Below are positions 16,508 through 25,100 of a DNA stretch of 42,750 nucleotides, piece by piece. The DNA comes from JAYUHK01 sp043767025 (GTDB taxonomy: Bacteria > Bacteroidota > Bacteroidia > Chitinophagales > Saprospiraceae), in contig JAYUHK010000189.1 in assembly GCA_043767025.1 (NCBI GenBank), positions 1 through 42,750 on the forward strand. The letters run 5' to 3'. Under the pieces are notes generated by a model. That model ran no database searches, had not been told where the DNA came from, and worked only from the letters and a program-made list of their open reading frames with translations. A program made the translations under genes and the position numbers. Positions within the stretch are counted from its first letter, which is position 1, and each line of letters begins with the position of its first letter.

Positions 16508-17209
16508 TTATTGTTTTTCTTTCACAAAAATTTCATCTTTTAGCCCTTTGTTTATCTGATAGTTTTGGAGTTTGATGAATATTTTACGACGTTTTTCTTC
16601 CGCAGTATCCCCTTGTTTCTTCTTGGACGAAGTGAGTGCGGCAATCATTTTAGGAACTTTGAACTTTTTAATATCTACCGTAAAAGTCATTTTATCGGGC
16701 AAACCATACGCAATTTGAGAGCCATATTCGTACTCGGTGAGGATAGTCCCGTTGCTGCGGGTGGTCAGTTGAGATTTCAGGATAATATTTTGCTGGACAT
16801 CAATCCATAACTTGCCCAAAATCAGGTCGCTCGTATCAACTTGTGAGAAAATATTTACAATGGTAGTTTTATTTTTTTCTATCATTTCTTCGCCTTGTGT
16901 GACAGCCGAAAATTGGGTAGTATCTTTCAATATTTTAGCGATTTGGTCAAAACCTTGACGCGGTACAATCGCTATACTTTTACTTTCTACTTTGAATTTG
17001 TCGGGCTGTTTGGTGTATATCTTTGCGTTGATGGGCAACATATTGATAAAAGGCAAATCTACTTTTATGTTTGCTTCTACGGAATAGTCTTTGGCTATTT
17101 GCATTTTTTTTAGCACATTGCGGAGCAAATTATTGGGATTTTGTGACTGCGAAAATAAATTGTCACAAAAAGCGCAAATAACTAAAAATATTAAAATGTT
17201 TTTTTTCAT
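16508..17209 (-). CDS. LolA-like / DUF2092-type periplasmic protein
   Basis: A 233-aa protein with a signal peptide (residues 1-20, NLFSQ). The mature part resembles LolA/LppX-fold proteins. 'LLRNVLKKMQIAKDYSVEANIKV' opens the half-barrel. 'AKIYTKQPDKFKVES' is the usual conserved strand with the Pro-Asp-Lys turn. 'LGKLWIDVQQNIILKSQLTT' is the lipoprotein-carrier-like strand pair. Such proteins bind lipids or acyl chains in the periplasm. It is the last gene of the ABC exporter cluster, overlapping the permease by 4 bp. An export function in which this protein receives the substrate of the neighbouring ABC system is an inference from that coupling. Confidence 0.68.
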   Translation of the reverse strand: MKKNILIFLVICAFCDNLFSQSQNPNNLLRNVLKKMQIAKDYSVEANIKVDLPFINMLPINAKIYTKQPDKFKVESKSIAIVPRQGFDQIAKILKDTTQFSAVTQGEEMIEKNKTTIVNIFSQVDTSDLILGKLWIDVQQNIILKSQLTTRSNGTILTEYEYGSQIAYGLPDKMTFTVDIKKFKVPKMIAALTSSKKKQGDTAEEKRRKIFIKLQNYQINKGLKDEIFVKEKQ

Positions 17210-18048
17210 GATAGAATATCTTTTTTCTTAAATTGTTGGATAGCAACGGTCAATAAAACGGTGATGTAGGTAAGCAGAATGACGACGGATTTTATGATTT
17301 CGTCGTAGGGCGGAGGGTTTTCAAAAAAGCTCCGCCATGCCGCCATGTGAGTCGTAAAAAGAAGCGGACGGACGTTGTCAAAAAGTGGTACGTCCAACGA
17401 ACCAATAATCGTAAATACTATAATAATGCCCATAGTGGCGACAATCGGACCGATAGAATTTTCAGAAAAGCAAGACAAACAAAGGGCTAACGTAGCGACC
17501 GTTATCAAAGAAAGATACGCCAAACCGAAGCCACACAAGAACCGCCACGGAATGTCATCGGCTTGTATAATATCCAAACCATCGCTTTTTAGTACCATCA
17601 AATCGCCGATGCCGAAGATGAATTTTGCTACTACGACCGCCATAAAACCCATCCAAAGAAGGACGATAAAAGTGTAAGCACAGCCTGCTAAATATTTTGA
17701 CATTAGGATTTGAGTGCGCGAGATAGGCTTGGTGAGCAACATTCGGATAGTTCCCATTGCGCCTTCGCCTGACACCATATCGCCTGTCACAAAAGCGATT
17801 AATAACGGAATATGTATAATGACTAATTGAAGGATAATGAACGCCATTAGGTTGCCATTGAGGATATTTCCCTCGAAGTTGAGCGACTGCTCGAAGGGCT
17901 GCGTGATGAACGAAATGTAAGTCATTCCGTCAATTTGCATCGCGACCAGAATGATGCCTACGATGATGGTAATGCCTGCGATGCTGATATAACTTCTGGG
18001 CTTGGCGGCGATTTTTAGGAGTTCGTTGTAGGTGCTGTTCCAGAACAT
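17206..18048 (-). CDS. ABC-2 type transporter permease
   Basis: This 280-aa protein has six predicted membrane helices (first about residues 19-38, last about 255-272). It also has the ABC-2 signature segment MVSGEGAMGTIRMLLTKPISRTQIL after helix 2, followed by KYLAGCAYTF. It is encoded 1 nt after the ATPase gene and overlaps the LolA-like gene by 4 bp, so the three form one translationally coupled exporter unit. Substrate is unknown. A TTTGTGACA motif copy (17785) encodes AFVTGDM here. Confidence 0.88.
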   Translation of the reverse strand: MFWNSTYNELLKIAAKPRSYISIAGITIIVGIILVAMQIDGMTYISFITQPFEQSLNFEGNILNGNLMAFIILQLVIIHIPLLIAFVTGDMVSGEGAMGTIRMLLTKPISRTQILMSKYLAGCAYTFIVLLWMGFMAVVVAKFIFGIGDLMVLKSDGLDIIQADDIPWRFLCGFGLAYLSLITVATLALCLSCFSENSIGPIVATMGIIIVFTIIGSLDVPLFDNVRPLLFTTHMAAWRSFFENPPPYDEIIKSVVILLTYITVLLTVAIQQFKKKDILS

Positions 18049-18049
18049 T

Positions 18050-18970
18050 TCAGGCGTTGATTAATTTTAAAAAATAGTCTTCTAACTTTCTTTTCGTTTC
18101 GATAGAATAAACATCTACCGAATTTTCGCAAAATAGTTTGTTGATTTTTGAAATTTCTTCATCGGAGCTGTGAAGAAGTATTTTGCCGTCGTCTGATGGG
18201 TTTTCTTCGGTTACATATTGGTTTTGGAGCAGTATTTTTTTGGCTCTTTCTGGGTCATTTACTCGGAAGGAAGCTACCAAATGCTCTGCGTTCAGCAACT
18301 CTTTCACGTCGCCCTGCACGATGGTTTTACCTTTGTTGATAATGACCATTCTGTTGGCAATCAATTCTATTTCGGACAAAATATGAGAGGACAAAAGAAC
18401 GGTTTTGTTGCGCTCATTTCTTAATTGGAGGATAAGATTACGAATATCTATAATGCCTTGCGGGTCTAATCCTGTCGTCGGTTCGTCCAAAATAATCAGC
18501 TCGGGGTCGTGAATAAGTGTCTGTGCAATCCCCAATCGCTGCTTCATGCCGTGAGAGAAACCGCTCGTTTTGTCTTTCTCTCGCCCTTTCAAACCCACAA
18601 ATTCTATGATTTCGTGTATTTTGCTTCTGGTAATATTTTTTCCAGATATTCGGGCGAATATTTCTATATTTTTTTCGGCAGAAAGGTATTTGTAAAAATC
18701 TGGTTTTTCAACAATACAGCCGATTTGTGACAAAATAAAATTTCTGTCACGATTTAGACTTTTTCCGAATATTTTTATTTCGCCTGCAGTCGGAAAAATT
18801 AGCGAAAGCATCATGCGAATGGTTGTACTTTTCCCTGCACCATTCGGACCTAAAAAGCCAAAAATATCGCCACGAAACACATCGAAACTCACGTCCGATA
18901 CAGCTCTAAATTTGCCGTAGTCTTTGACTAAATGTTGAGCTTCTATGATTTTTTCTTTTGTATCGGTCAC
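18050..18970 (-). CDS. ABC transporter ATP-binding protein
   Basis: This is the ATPase of the ABC-2 exporter. It has Walker A GPNGAGKST, the signature-loop equivalent FSHGMKQRLGIAQ, Walker B LIILDEPTTGLDP and the switch His in LLSSHILSE. The C-terminal ~90 residues form the regulatory extension usual in this family. I place the start at GTG 18970 (306 aa, beginning MTDTKEKIIEAQHLVKDYGK), 7 nt after the helicase stop. An upstream in-frame ATG at 19021 would add 17 very basic residues that merely re-read the Lys-rich end of the helicase gene. That longer form cannot be excluded. Confidence 0.9.
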   Translation of the reverse strand: MTDTKEKIIEAQHLVKDYGKFRAVSDVSFDVFRGDIFGFLGPNGAGKSTTIRMMLSLIFPTAGEIKIFGKSLNRDRNFILSQIGCIVEKPDFYKYLSAEKNIEIFARISGKNITRSKIHEIIEFVGLKGREKDKTSGFSHGMKQRLGIAQTLIHDPELIILDEPTTGLDPQGIIDIRNLILQLRNERNKTVLLSSHILSEIELIANRMVIINKGKTIVQGDVKELLNAEHLVASFRVNDPERAKKILLQNQYVTEENPSDDGKILLHSSDEEISKINKLFCENSVDVYSIETKRKLEDYFLKLINA

Positions 18971-18977
18971 TCTTTTT

Positions 18978-20219
18978 TTATTTTTTCTTAAATTTTTTCG
19001 GTCTATTTTCAAATTCTTCAATCTCTTTCATTAGAGCTTTTAAGTCAAAAACGGACGTGTCCTCCGTAAAGTCAATCGTCTGCTGATACAACTCTCTGTC
19101 CATATCCATCACTGCGACGGGGATTTGTAGGTACTCTTCTATTTCCTTCAAAAGTGGTTTTTCTTCTTCACTACAAAAAGAAACAGCAATGCCCCGATTG
19201 GTGCCGCGCCCCGTCCTACCCACTCGGTGTATGTAGTTTTCGACCACATCGGGAAGGTCATAATTGACGACGTAATCCACATTCGGAATATCAATCCCAC
19301 GCGCACTCACGTCCGTAGCAATCAATATTCGCCCTTCGCCTGCCCGAAATTTTTCCATTACGCTGCTTCTTGCAGACTGTTCTTTGTCGCCATGAATAGT
19401 CAAAGTTTCGATACTGACGCGCTCCATAGCGGCGGCAACTCGCTCGGCTCTGACTTTGGTTCGGACGAAAATAATGAATTTTTGCCTGTCATTTTGTTTC
19501 AATATTCTCTCTAAAAAAAAACGTTTGTCGTCCATTTTTATGTGTGCGACCGAGTGTTGAATATTTTTAGAAACGCGGTCTTTGGGCGAAATCTGAATCC
19601 GAATAGCCGCAGAACGAATCAATGAATAAGCAAGTTTTTTTATTTTCTCGTCAATCGTAGCCGAAAAAAACAGCGTTTGCCGACTTTTTGGCAAATGTTT
19701 CTGAACATCTCTGATGTCGTTGTGAAAACCTTTGTCCAGCATTAAGTCTGCTTCATCTAACACTAATATCGAGGTTTGTGACAGGCTAATAAAACCTTGA
19801 TGTATCAAATCAAACATTCTTCCGGGAGTCGAAACCAATATATCTACTCCTTGATTGAGTTGTTGGATTTGTGGTTGCTGTTCCACGCCGCCTGTCAATC
19901 CCAACGTTTTGATGTTCGTTCCCGACTCTAAATGATGGAATAATTCAGCGATTTGGATAGCAAGTTCGCGCGTTGGGACGAGAATAAGACACCTAATTCC
20001 GTTCAAACCGTCGTTTCTTTTGCGAGCAACGGCTGCATTGATGATAGGAATTGCAAAAGCTGCTGTTTTTCCAGTACCTGTTTGCGCAATCGCCAACACA
20101 TCTTCCCCATTCATAATGTATGGAATGGATTTGAACTGAATATCGGTTGGGCGTTTCCAGCCCAAAGATTCGATGTTATTTTTAATGGTCTTATCAATCC
20201 GATAGTCAGAAAATTTCAT
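18978..20219 (-). CDS. DEAD-box ATP-dependent RNA helicase
   Basis: A 413-aa helicase with all core motifs: Q-motif (RPTDIQFKSIP), motif I AQTGTGKTAAF, Ia PTRELAIQ, Ib STPGR, II DEAD, III SAT, IV FIIFVRT, V ATDVSARGIDIP and VI HRVGRTGR. A short basic C-terminal tail (FENRPKKFKKK) is typical of RhlE-like cold-shock or ribosome-assembly helicases of Bacteroidota. It follows folE by 24 nt, a gap that holds a TTTGTGACA copy (20231-20239). It precedes the ABC ATPase by 7 nt. The helicase is probably unrelated in function to its operon mates. Confidence 0.95.
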   Translation of the reverse strand: MKFSDYRIDKTIKNNIESLGWKRPTDIQFKSIPYIMNGEDVLAIAQTGTGKTAAFAIPIINAAVARKRNDGLNGIRCLILVPTRELAIQIAELFHHLESGTNIKTLGLTGGVEQQPQIQQLNQGVDILVSTPGRMFDLIHQGFISLSQTSILVLDEADLMLDKGFHNDIRDVQKHLPKSRQTLFFSATIDEKIKKLAYSLIRSAAIRIQISPKDRVSKNIQHSVAHIKMDDKRFFLERILKQNDRQKFIIFVRTKVRAERVAAAMERVSIETLTIHGDKEQSARSSVMEKFRAGEGRILIATDVSARGIDIPNVDYVVNYDLPDVVENYIHRVGRTGRGTNRGIAVSFCSEEEKPLLKEIEEYLQIPVAVMDMDRELYQQTIDFTEDTSVFDLKALMKEIEEFENRPKKFKKK

Positions 20220-20243
20220 TTTTTACATTTTTTGTGACAAAAA

Positions 20244-20840
20244 TTAGTGTAATTTTGAACCAATTAAAGTCAAAAATTCGGTGCGTGTTTCAGCTTTTTG
20301 AAACGCACCCGTGAAGGCTGAGGTGGTCGTTATTGAGTTTTGCTTTTGGACACCGCGCATCATCATACACATGTGGCGAGCCTCGATGACGATTGCTACG
20401 CCGAGCGGATTGAGCGTATCTTGGATACAATTTAAGATGTCGCCAGTCAGCCTTTCTTGCACTTGCAAGCGGCGCGAAAATACATCAACGACTCTTGGTA
20501 TCTTGCTCAAACCTACGATATATCCGTTGGGAATGTAGGCGATGTGGGCTTTTCCGAAGAATGGCAACATGTGATGTTCGCACAAAGAGTACAGTTCAAT
20601 GTCTTTTACGACTACCATGTTAGAATATTCTTCTTTAAACATGGCGGATTTCAAAATTTTTGCTGCGTCCAATTGATAACCGTGCGTCAAATACTGCATA
20701 GCTTTTGCAGCTCGCTCGGGAGTTTTTAGAAGTCCTTCGCGGGAAGCGTCTTCGCCCAATTCCTCCAAAAGTGTGTGGTAAGAGTTGCTTAAACTGCTTG
20801 TAATTTCGTTGTTATAGATTTCTGTTTTCTTGTAGCCCAT
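20244..20840 (-). CDS. folE: GTP cyclohydrolase I
   Basis: This 198-aa enzyme converts GTP to 7,8-dihydroneopterin triphosphate, the entry to folate, biopterin and deazaguanine pathways. Diagnostic segments are the zinc site CEHHMLPFFGKAHIAYIP, KIPRVVDVFSRRLQVQERLT and the third zinc Cys with substrate-binding residues in EARHMCMMMRGVQKQNS. It lies 67 nt downstream of the queD-like gene with no clear promoter between. Co-transcription would put two successive steps of queuosine precursor synthesis together, since FolE supplies the QueD substrate. Confidence 0.97.
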   Translation of the reverse strand: MGYKKTEIYNNEITSSLSNSYHTLLEELGEDASREGLLKTPERAAKAMQYLTHGYQLDAAKILKSAMFKEEYSNMVVVKDIELYSLCEHHMLPFFGKAHIAYIPNGYIVGLSKIPRVVDVFSRRLQVQERLTGDILNCIQDTLNPLGVAIVIEARHMCMMMRGVQKQNSITTTSAFTGAFQKAETRTEFLTLIGSKLH

Positions 20841-20907
20841 TCAGATTTTTAAAAAAATTTTGTATAAAAGTGACATAGTTACTTGCAAGCAATAAATTGT
20901 AGGACAC

Positions 20908-21321
20908 TTATTCACCAAAATATTCGGCATAGATATTCTCTGTTTCGTACAGTTTGATGGCATGAAGCAGACAAGCGGCTGGCAATTTATCGCTCAAGCG
21001 ATTCCATATTATAACAACCAAATTTTCGGTAGTTGGTTGAGTGTTTGGTAAAATAAATTCTACGTCGAGGTTTAGATTTTTGTGGTCTAATTCTTCTACG
21101 ACTTCATTTTTAATGATTTCACTCAATATTTTAGCATCAACTACGAAGCCCGTGAACGGGTCTGGCTTGCCTTTAACGGTTACGAAAAGGGTATAGTTGT
21201 GTCCGTGCCAATTTTTATTAGCACACTTTCCAAAAACTGAAAAATTTTTTTCTTCGCTCCAATCTTCCACCCAAAGTTTGTGAGCTGCATTAAAATATTC
21301 GCGCCGAGTAAGATACACCAT
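20908..21321 (-). CDS. queD: 6-carboxytetrahydropterin / 6-pyruvoyltetrahydropterin synthase family
   Basis: This 137-aa protein is of the PTPS/QueD fold. The metal-binding His residues are H14 (NAAHKL), H39 and H41 (NWHGHNY). The catalytic Cys is C33 (FGKCANKN). The C-terminal YETENIYAEY carries the acidic pterin-binding Glu. QueD enzymes convert dihydroneopterin triphosphate to 6-carboxytetrahydropterin on the way to preQ0. PTPS enzymes make pyruvoyl-tetrahydropterin. Sequence alone does not separate them, and the adjacent folE fits either. The remaining queuosine genes queE and queC are not in the window. Confidence 0.88.
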   Translation of the reverse strand: MVYLTRREYFNAAHKLWVEDWSEEKNFSVFGKCANKNWHGHNYTLFVTVKGKPDPFTGFVVDAKILSEIIKNEVVEELDHKNLNLDVEFILPNTQPTTENLVVIIWNRLSDKLPAACLLHAIKLYETENIYAEYFGE

Positions 21322-21343
21322 ATATATAGCAGTATTTTTTTTG

Positions 21344-21351
21344 CAAAATTA
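21344..21351 (-). promoter_or_regulatory. -7 box (TAATTTTG) upstream of queD-like gene
   Basis: Read on the minus strand, TAATTTTG matches TAnnTTTG and lies 23 nt before the ATG of the queD-like gene. No convincing -33 TTTG is seen. It would drive the whole minus-strand series down to the LolA-like gene. Confidence 0.5.
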
Positions 21352-22003
21352 CGCATAAATATGAAAGTTGCACGCTGCGGTGTCGAAAAAATCAGCTGCA
21401 CTTTCAATCTGTTGTATTGGTTCTGCTGTGCGCGGCTGCGAAAATCTGGTTTTTATTAAAGTATTTTAATTTTTTTTCACTAAAAACAATCACGCAAAAT
21501 GTCACATATTCGAGTGATTGTTACTATTGCATATTTTTTATAAATTTATAACATTAGAATAAAAATCTAAAAAAATTAAATTTATAAAATTTAATTTTTT
21601 GAGTAGTAAATATATAAAAATATATTTTGAAACGCTTTAAAATCAAATATTTGTTTCAACATCTATTTTTGACAAATAAGTGAAAATTGTAGTCAAAAAA
21701 CGTGTCACAAATTATTTTTCAGAGGTTTTTATATTGCCTTTTTTGCTTCATATTTGTATCAACGAAAGGGGAAAATACCAACCGTATTTTTATTCCCAAC
21801 GTTCCAAACTCTTCGCAAGCACAACATTTCTAATTCCCATTCTCGGGAAAACATTTTTTCTGCTATTTTCAAACAACATTCATCGAAAGCAACCGCTTTC
21901 AATTTTCTACAAACATTGATTTTTTCGGCAATCTAAATTGCTGTTTTCATAAAGCCAAAGGCTACGGACAAACATAAACAGGAGATATTTCGAAACTTTT
22001 TTT
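21352..22003. other. Long A+T-rich intergenic region
   Basis: About 650 nt without a credible gene separate the divergent queD-like and 186-aa genes. Visible elements include an imperfect hairpin at 21363-21405 (GAAAGT..GCA..CGCTG against CAGCTGCACTTTC, with two bulges), a cluster of poly-A/T between 21530 and 21660, and a TGTCACAA copy at 21703-21710. Two small plus-strand frames here (79 and 60 codons) have atypical composition and no start context, and I do not call them. Confidence 0.5.
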
Positions 22004-22029
22004 AGCACTACGAAGTGCTGTTTTTTTTA
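22004..22029 (+). terminator. Terminator-like hairpin ahead of the 186-aa gene
   Basis: AGCACT (22004-22009) pairs with AGTGCT (22014-22019) around an ACGA loop and is followed by G and eight or nine T. It lies 55 nt before the ATG at 22084. With no gene immediately upstream on this strand, it may end a short leader or small RNA, or act as an attenuator. The 6-bp stem is short, so strength is uncertain. Confidence 0.5.
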
Positions 22030-22083
22030 TTCGCGCAGGTTCACTACCGCCATTTCTTTTCTCACACACACAATGACTTGTTT

Positions 22084-22644
22084 ATGAAAAATTGCTTCAA
22101 CCACTTTGCGACTCTTTTATTTGCCGTAGTTTTATTGACTTTTTTTAGCCTTGCTGCTACCGCCCAAACTGCCGCAAACACTGCCCTCGATGAGAATCTT
22201 GCGCCTACCAAAGCTACCCAACTTTCTATTTTAGTTCATATTGACAAAAATAGATTGTCCGAAAATTATCAGTTCAGTATTTCAGACCAATCAATCCGTG
22301 CGACCGATATTCGCAAAAATAAACACAGTATTTTTCCTGCCGACATTAGACAATCAAACAGTGAAATGCACACAGAAAATAAATTAAAATGTGTATTTCG
22401 TGACAATCAAGGACGGACGATAGCAACGGCTATCGTCCAAAATCCTCTAAAACTTAATTTGGAAGGTATGACTGCTGACGACGAATTGACCCACAGCGCA
22501 GTCGAAATGGAAAACGGAAAAGTAATGGTACGCACCGATTATACTACCAACATCTCGCAGATGATAGTATTTGAAGGCGACGAAGATGGCAGTTGGAGTG
22601 CTAATCCGATTGGATTATTGGCTATCGAAACCGAAAATAAATAA
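22084..22644 (+). CDS. Small secreted protein of unknown function
   Basis: A 186-aa protein. I chose ATG 22084 because it is directly followed by a signal peptide (MKNCFNHFATLLFAVVLLTF, cleavage near TAQ at about residue 28). A longer frame from 22015 reads through the hairpin and poly-T and is not credible as coding. The mature part is hydrophilic with no membrane segment, ending near EGDEDGSWSANPIGLLAIE. It contains no repeats and no T9SS tail. It precedes the M64 peptidase gene by 20 nt and is probably co-transcribed, so it could be an accessory or inhibitor of that protease. That is inference from position only. Confidence 0.7.
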   Translation: MKNCFNHFATLLFAVVLLTFFSLAATAQTAANTALDENLAPTKATQLSILVHIDKNRLSENYQFSISDQSIRATDIRKNKHSIFPADIRQSNSEMHTENKLKCVFRDNQGRTIATAIVQNPLKLNLEGMTADDELTHSAVEMENGKVMVRTDYTTNISQMIVFEGDEDGSWSANPIGLLAIETENK

Positions 22645-22664
22645 TCAAATAACACATAAAAATT

Positions 22665-25025
22665 ATGTTAAAATTTTACAAAAATATACTAAAAACTTTA
22701 TTTCTGCTTGTAATTTTTTGTACGACAGAAATAACAAATGCACAGATTTTTTCTAAAACTGTTGTTTGGAACAATTCGAGCAGCTCCAACCGAGTGAATT
22801 TATATGTCATTCCAGACGGATTTACGGCTGCCGAAATGCCAGCTTTTGCTGCCGAAACCGAGAAATTAGTAGCAAAATTACAAAACACGAGTCCGTTCAA
22901 AGAGTACATTAATTTTGTTAGAATCTTGAGAATTGACGTTCCTTCGGCGCAGTCGGGTACCAGTCACCCACATTCCGCAGGGGATTGTGGTTCGATGACC
23001 ACATCAGAACTGAAAGATACTTATTTCAAATCTACATTCGATATGGGAGGAATTCACCGCCTTTTAGTACCCGATTTTAATTTAGTGCAGCAATTTTTAT
23101 TCAAAAATGCGCAAGATTATGACATGGTACTGATGATAGTAAATTCTCCCGTCTATGGTGGAAGCGGTGGCTCTATCGCCACTTATTCGCTACATTCGAG
23201 TTCTGTGGATATTGCGTTGCACGAGTTGGGACATTCTTTTGCGGGCTTGGGCGACGAATACACGGCGACGGGGTCGGGCTGTAGCGGCGGCTATCCAAAC
23301 GTAGCCACTACGTCCGACATCAATGCTATTCCGTGGTCGGCTTGGGTGAATTATACGACGGTGCCGGGAGTGTGTGGCAACAGCTCTGATATTGGTTTAT
23401 TTAAAGGTGCGGGCTACTGTTCTACACAGTTTCGTCCGAAATGTACCTGCAAAATGAGGGACGTAAAAAAGGAATATTGTGAGGTTTGTAGCGAGCAAAT
23501 CGTGTCAAAAATCCATAGTATTACCACTTTATTGGAACACCAAAATGGACTGACTGTCCATAATTTTAACATCGAAAAAGATACTTTGCTGTCGGGAATT
23601 TTGCTCCAAAGTACCAACGGTACGACCAACAGCAAGTGGATTTTGGACGGCGTAAAAGTTTTAGATAATAATTTGAACTATCTTTGTAAGCTCGGCGACC
23701 TTTCGTTTGGCAGTCACAGATTGGTTCTCACGGCGACAGATAATAGTAATTTCTTGAAAATTGTGACAAAACCTGCGGACAGTTTGGTTTGGATTATCAA
23801 CAAGCAAAACGGTAGCAGTCAGCCAGTCACTGCAATACCGAGTTATTTTTCGGTGTCTAATATTACAGAAAATTCCGCAACGGCTTCTTGGCTCGCTCAG
23901 TCGGACGTGCCGACGTATCAAATTCAGTTCAAAGCCGCCAACGAAACTAACTGGGGAACTTCATATTCATTGGGAAATACCAATTATTTTTCTAAATTCA
24001 GCTTAATTGAAAACACCAATTACGAAGCACGACTTCGAGCGATTAAAAATAATTTGGCGAGTAATTACGCTTTTTCTACCTTCAAAACCCTGCCATCAAC
24101 TATAAATTTATGTGCTATTCCGACCAATCTCACTGTTGCAGATATCCTCCCGTTCAATGCAACGGTGAGTTGGTCACTCCTTTCGGGCGTTCAGAGTTAT
24201 GTGGTAAAGCACAAAATCAAAGGAAGTAGTGTAATAACTTCGTCTATTGTGACAGGCAATAATTTTGTACTTTCTTATTTAATTGCCAACACGGAGTATG
24301 AAATCACGGTACAAGCCGTCTGTGGAAATACGTTTGGTCAAGCGGCTTACTATGGTTTTAAGACAAAACCTATCGAGGTTTGCCCCGATAATTATGAACC
24401 CAACAATTCGTCAAATTCGGCAAGTTCTATTCCTTTAAATACTGTTATCAACGGCTTGATTCCTACCGCAGACGACCAAGATTTCTACTTTTTTACGCTT
24501 CCGACGACTTCCAATGTGTCTATTACGCTCAATAATTTGATTTTTGATTATGACATAAAACTCCAAAAACAAGATGGTACCGTTATTGGGTTCAGCGCTT
24601 CGAGCGGAAAATCAGACGAAAATATTACCAAAACATTGCTTGCAGGAACTTATTTTGTCCGTATTTACGGCTTTTCGGGCGCATTTAGTCCGAATAATTG
24701 CTATGGTCTTCGTGTTCAAGCGGTATCTGTCGGGGGCGTTCCAATCGAAACTCAAGATTTAAGTAATCAGGAAATGGTCATTTCGCCAAACCCTTCTACG
24801 GGTCAGACACAATTATTTTTTGACTCCAAACACGACACCGAAACTTCAATAATGCTGATGAATAGTTTGGGAAATGTGATGATGAATGAGAAAAAACAAA
24901 TGAAAAAAGGTGAAAATAAAATAGATTATAATTTTGAAACCCTGAACGACGGCATTTATTATGTGCGACTTTCAAACTATTATCGGACGATTACACAGAA
25001 ATTAGTGATTACAAAATTGGATTAA
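22665..25025 (+). CDS. Secreted M64-family metallopeptidase with FnIII, PPC and T9SS domains
   Basis: This 786-aa protein has a signal peptide (residues about 1-27, ending TNAQ). It carries an IgA-peptidase M64-type catalytic domain (about 30-280) with the zinc site HELGHSFAGLGDEY at residues 186-199 (H186, E187, H190, and the downstream Asp197). Two fibronectin type III-like domains follow (about 390-475 and 480-570). A pre-peptidase C-terminal (PPC) beta domain starts at CPDNYEPNNSS (about 573-690). A type A T9SS sorting tail runs from MVISPNPSTGQ (about 703-786). It is expected to be secreted or surface-attached and to cleave extracellular proteins. The substrate is unknown, and the M64 name does not imply IgA here. 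Two TTGTGACA copies (23761, 24247) lie in the FnIII region. Confidence 0.88.
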   Translation: MLKFYKNILKTLFLLVIFCTTEITNAQIFSKTVVWNNSSSSNRVNLYVIPDGFTAAEMPAFAAETEKLVAKLQNTSPFKEYINFVRILRIDVPSAQSGTSHPHSAGDCGSMTTSELKDTYFKSTFDMGGIHRLLVPDFNLVQQFLFKNAQDYDMVLMIVNSPVYGGSGGSIATYSLHSSSVDIALHELGHSFAGLGDEYTATGSGCSGGYPNVATTSDINAIPWSAWVNYTTVPGVCGNSSDIGLFKGAGYCSTQFRPKCTCKMRDVKKEYCEVCSEQIVSKIHSITTLLEHQNGLTVHNFNIEKDTLLSGILLQSTNGTTNSKWILDGVKVLDNNLNYLCKLGDLSFGSHRLVLTATDNSNFLKIVTKPADSLVWIINKQNGSSQPVTAIPSYFSVSNITENSATASWLAQSDVPTYQIQFKAANETNWGTSYSLGNTNYFSKFSLIENTNYEARLRAIKNNLASNYAFSTFKTLPSTINLCAIPTNLTVADILPFNATVSWSLLSGVQSYVVKHKIKGSSVITSSIVTGNNFVLSYLIANTEYEITVQAVCGNTFGQAAYYGFKTKPIEVCPDNYEPNNSSNSASSIPLNTVINGLIPTADDQDFYFFTLPTTSNVSITLNNLIFDYDIKLQKQDGTVIGFSASSGKSDENITKTLLAGTYFVRIYGFSGAFSPNNCYGLRVQAVSVGGVPIETQDLSNQEMVISPNPSTGQTQLFFDSKHDTETSIMLMNSLGNVMMNEKKQMKKGENKIDYNFETLNDGIYYVRLSNYYRTITQKLVITKLD

Positions 25026-25045
25026 AGAAGTAGGTTGTAATTTAC

Positions 25046-25100
25046 AATAATACCGAATTTGTGACTAAAAATTAAAATGTCACATATTTGGTATTATTTT
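25046..25100. terminator. Bidirectional terminator containing an inverted TTTGTGAC pair
   Basis: AATAATACC-GAATTTGTGAC (25046-25065) pairs with the complementary run 25079-25098 (GTCACATATTTGGTATTATT) in a 20-bp stem with one mismatch and one G-T pair, around a 13-nt A+T loop. A T-rich tract follows on the plus strand. It sits between the converging M64 peptidase and cysteine desulfurase genes. The inner part of the stem is an inverted pair of TGTGAC/GTCACA. Confidence 0.8.

Noticed and set aside
18971..19021. Upstream ATG giving the ABC ATPase a 17-residue basic extension
   Set aside because: That stretch is the Lys-rich end of the helicase gene read in another frame. The GTG at 18970 gives the normal family N-terminus, though the longer start is not formally excluded.
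21680..21936. Two overlapping small plus-strand frames in the A+T-rich gap
   Set aside because: No promoter, start context or recognisable protein features. Their composition is that of the intergenic DNA.
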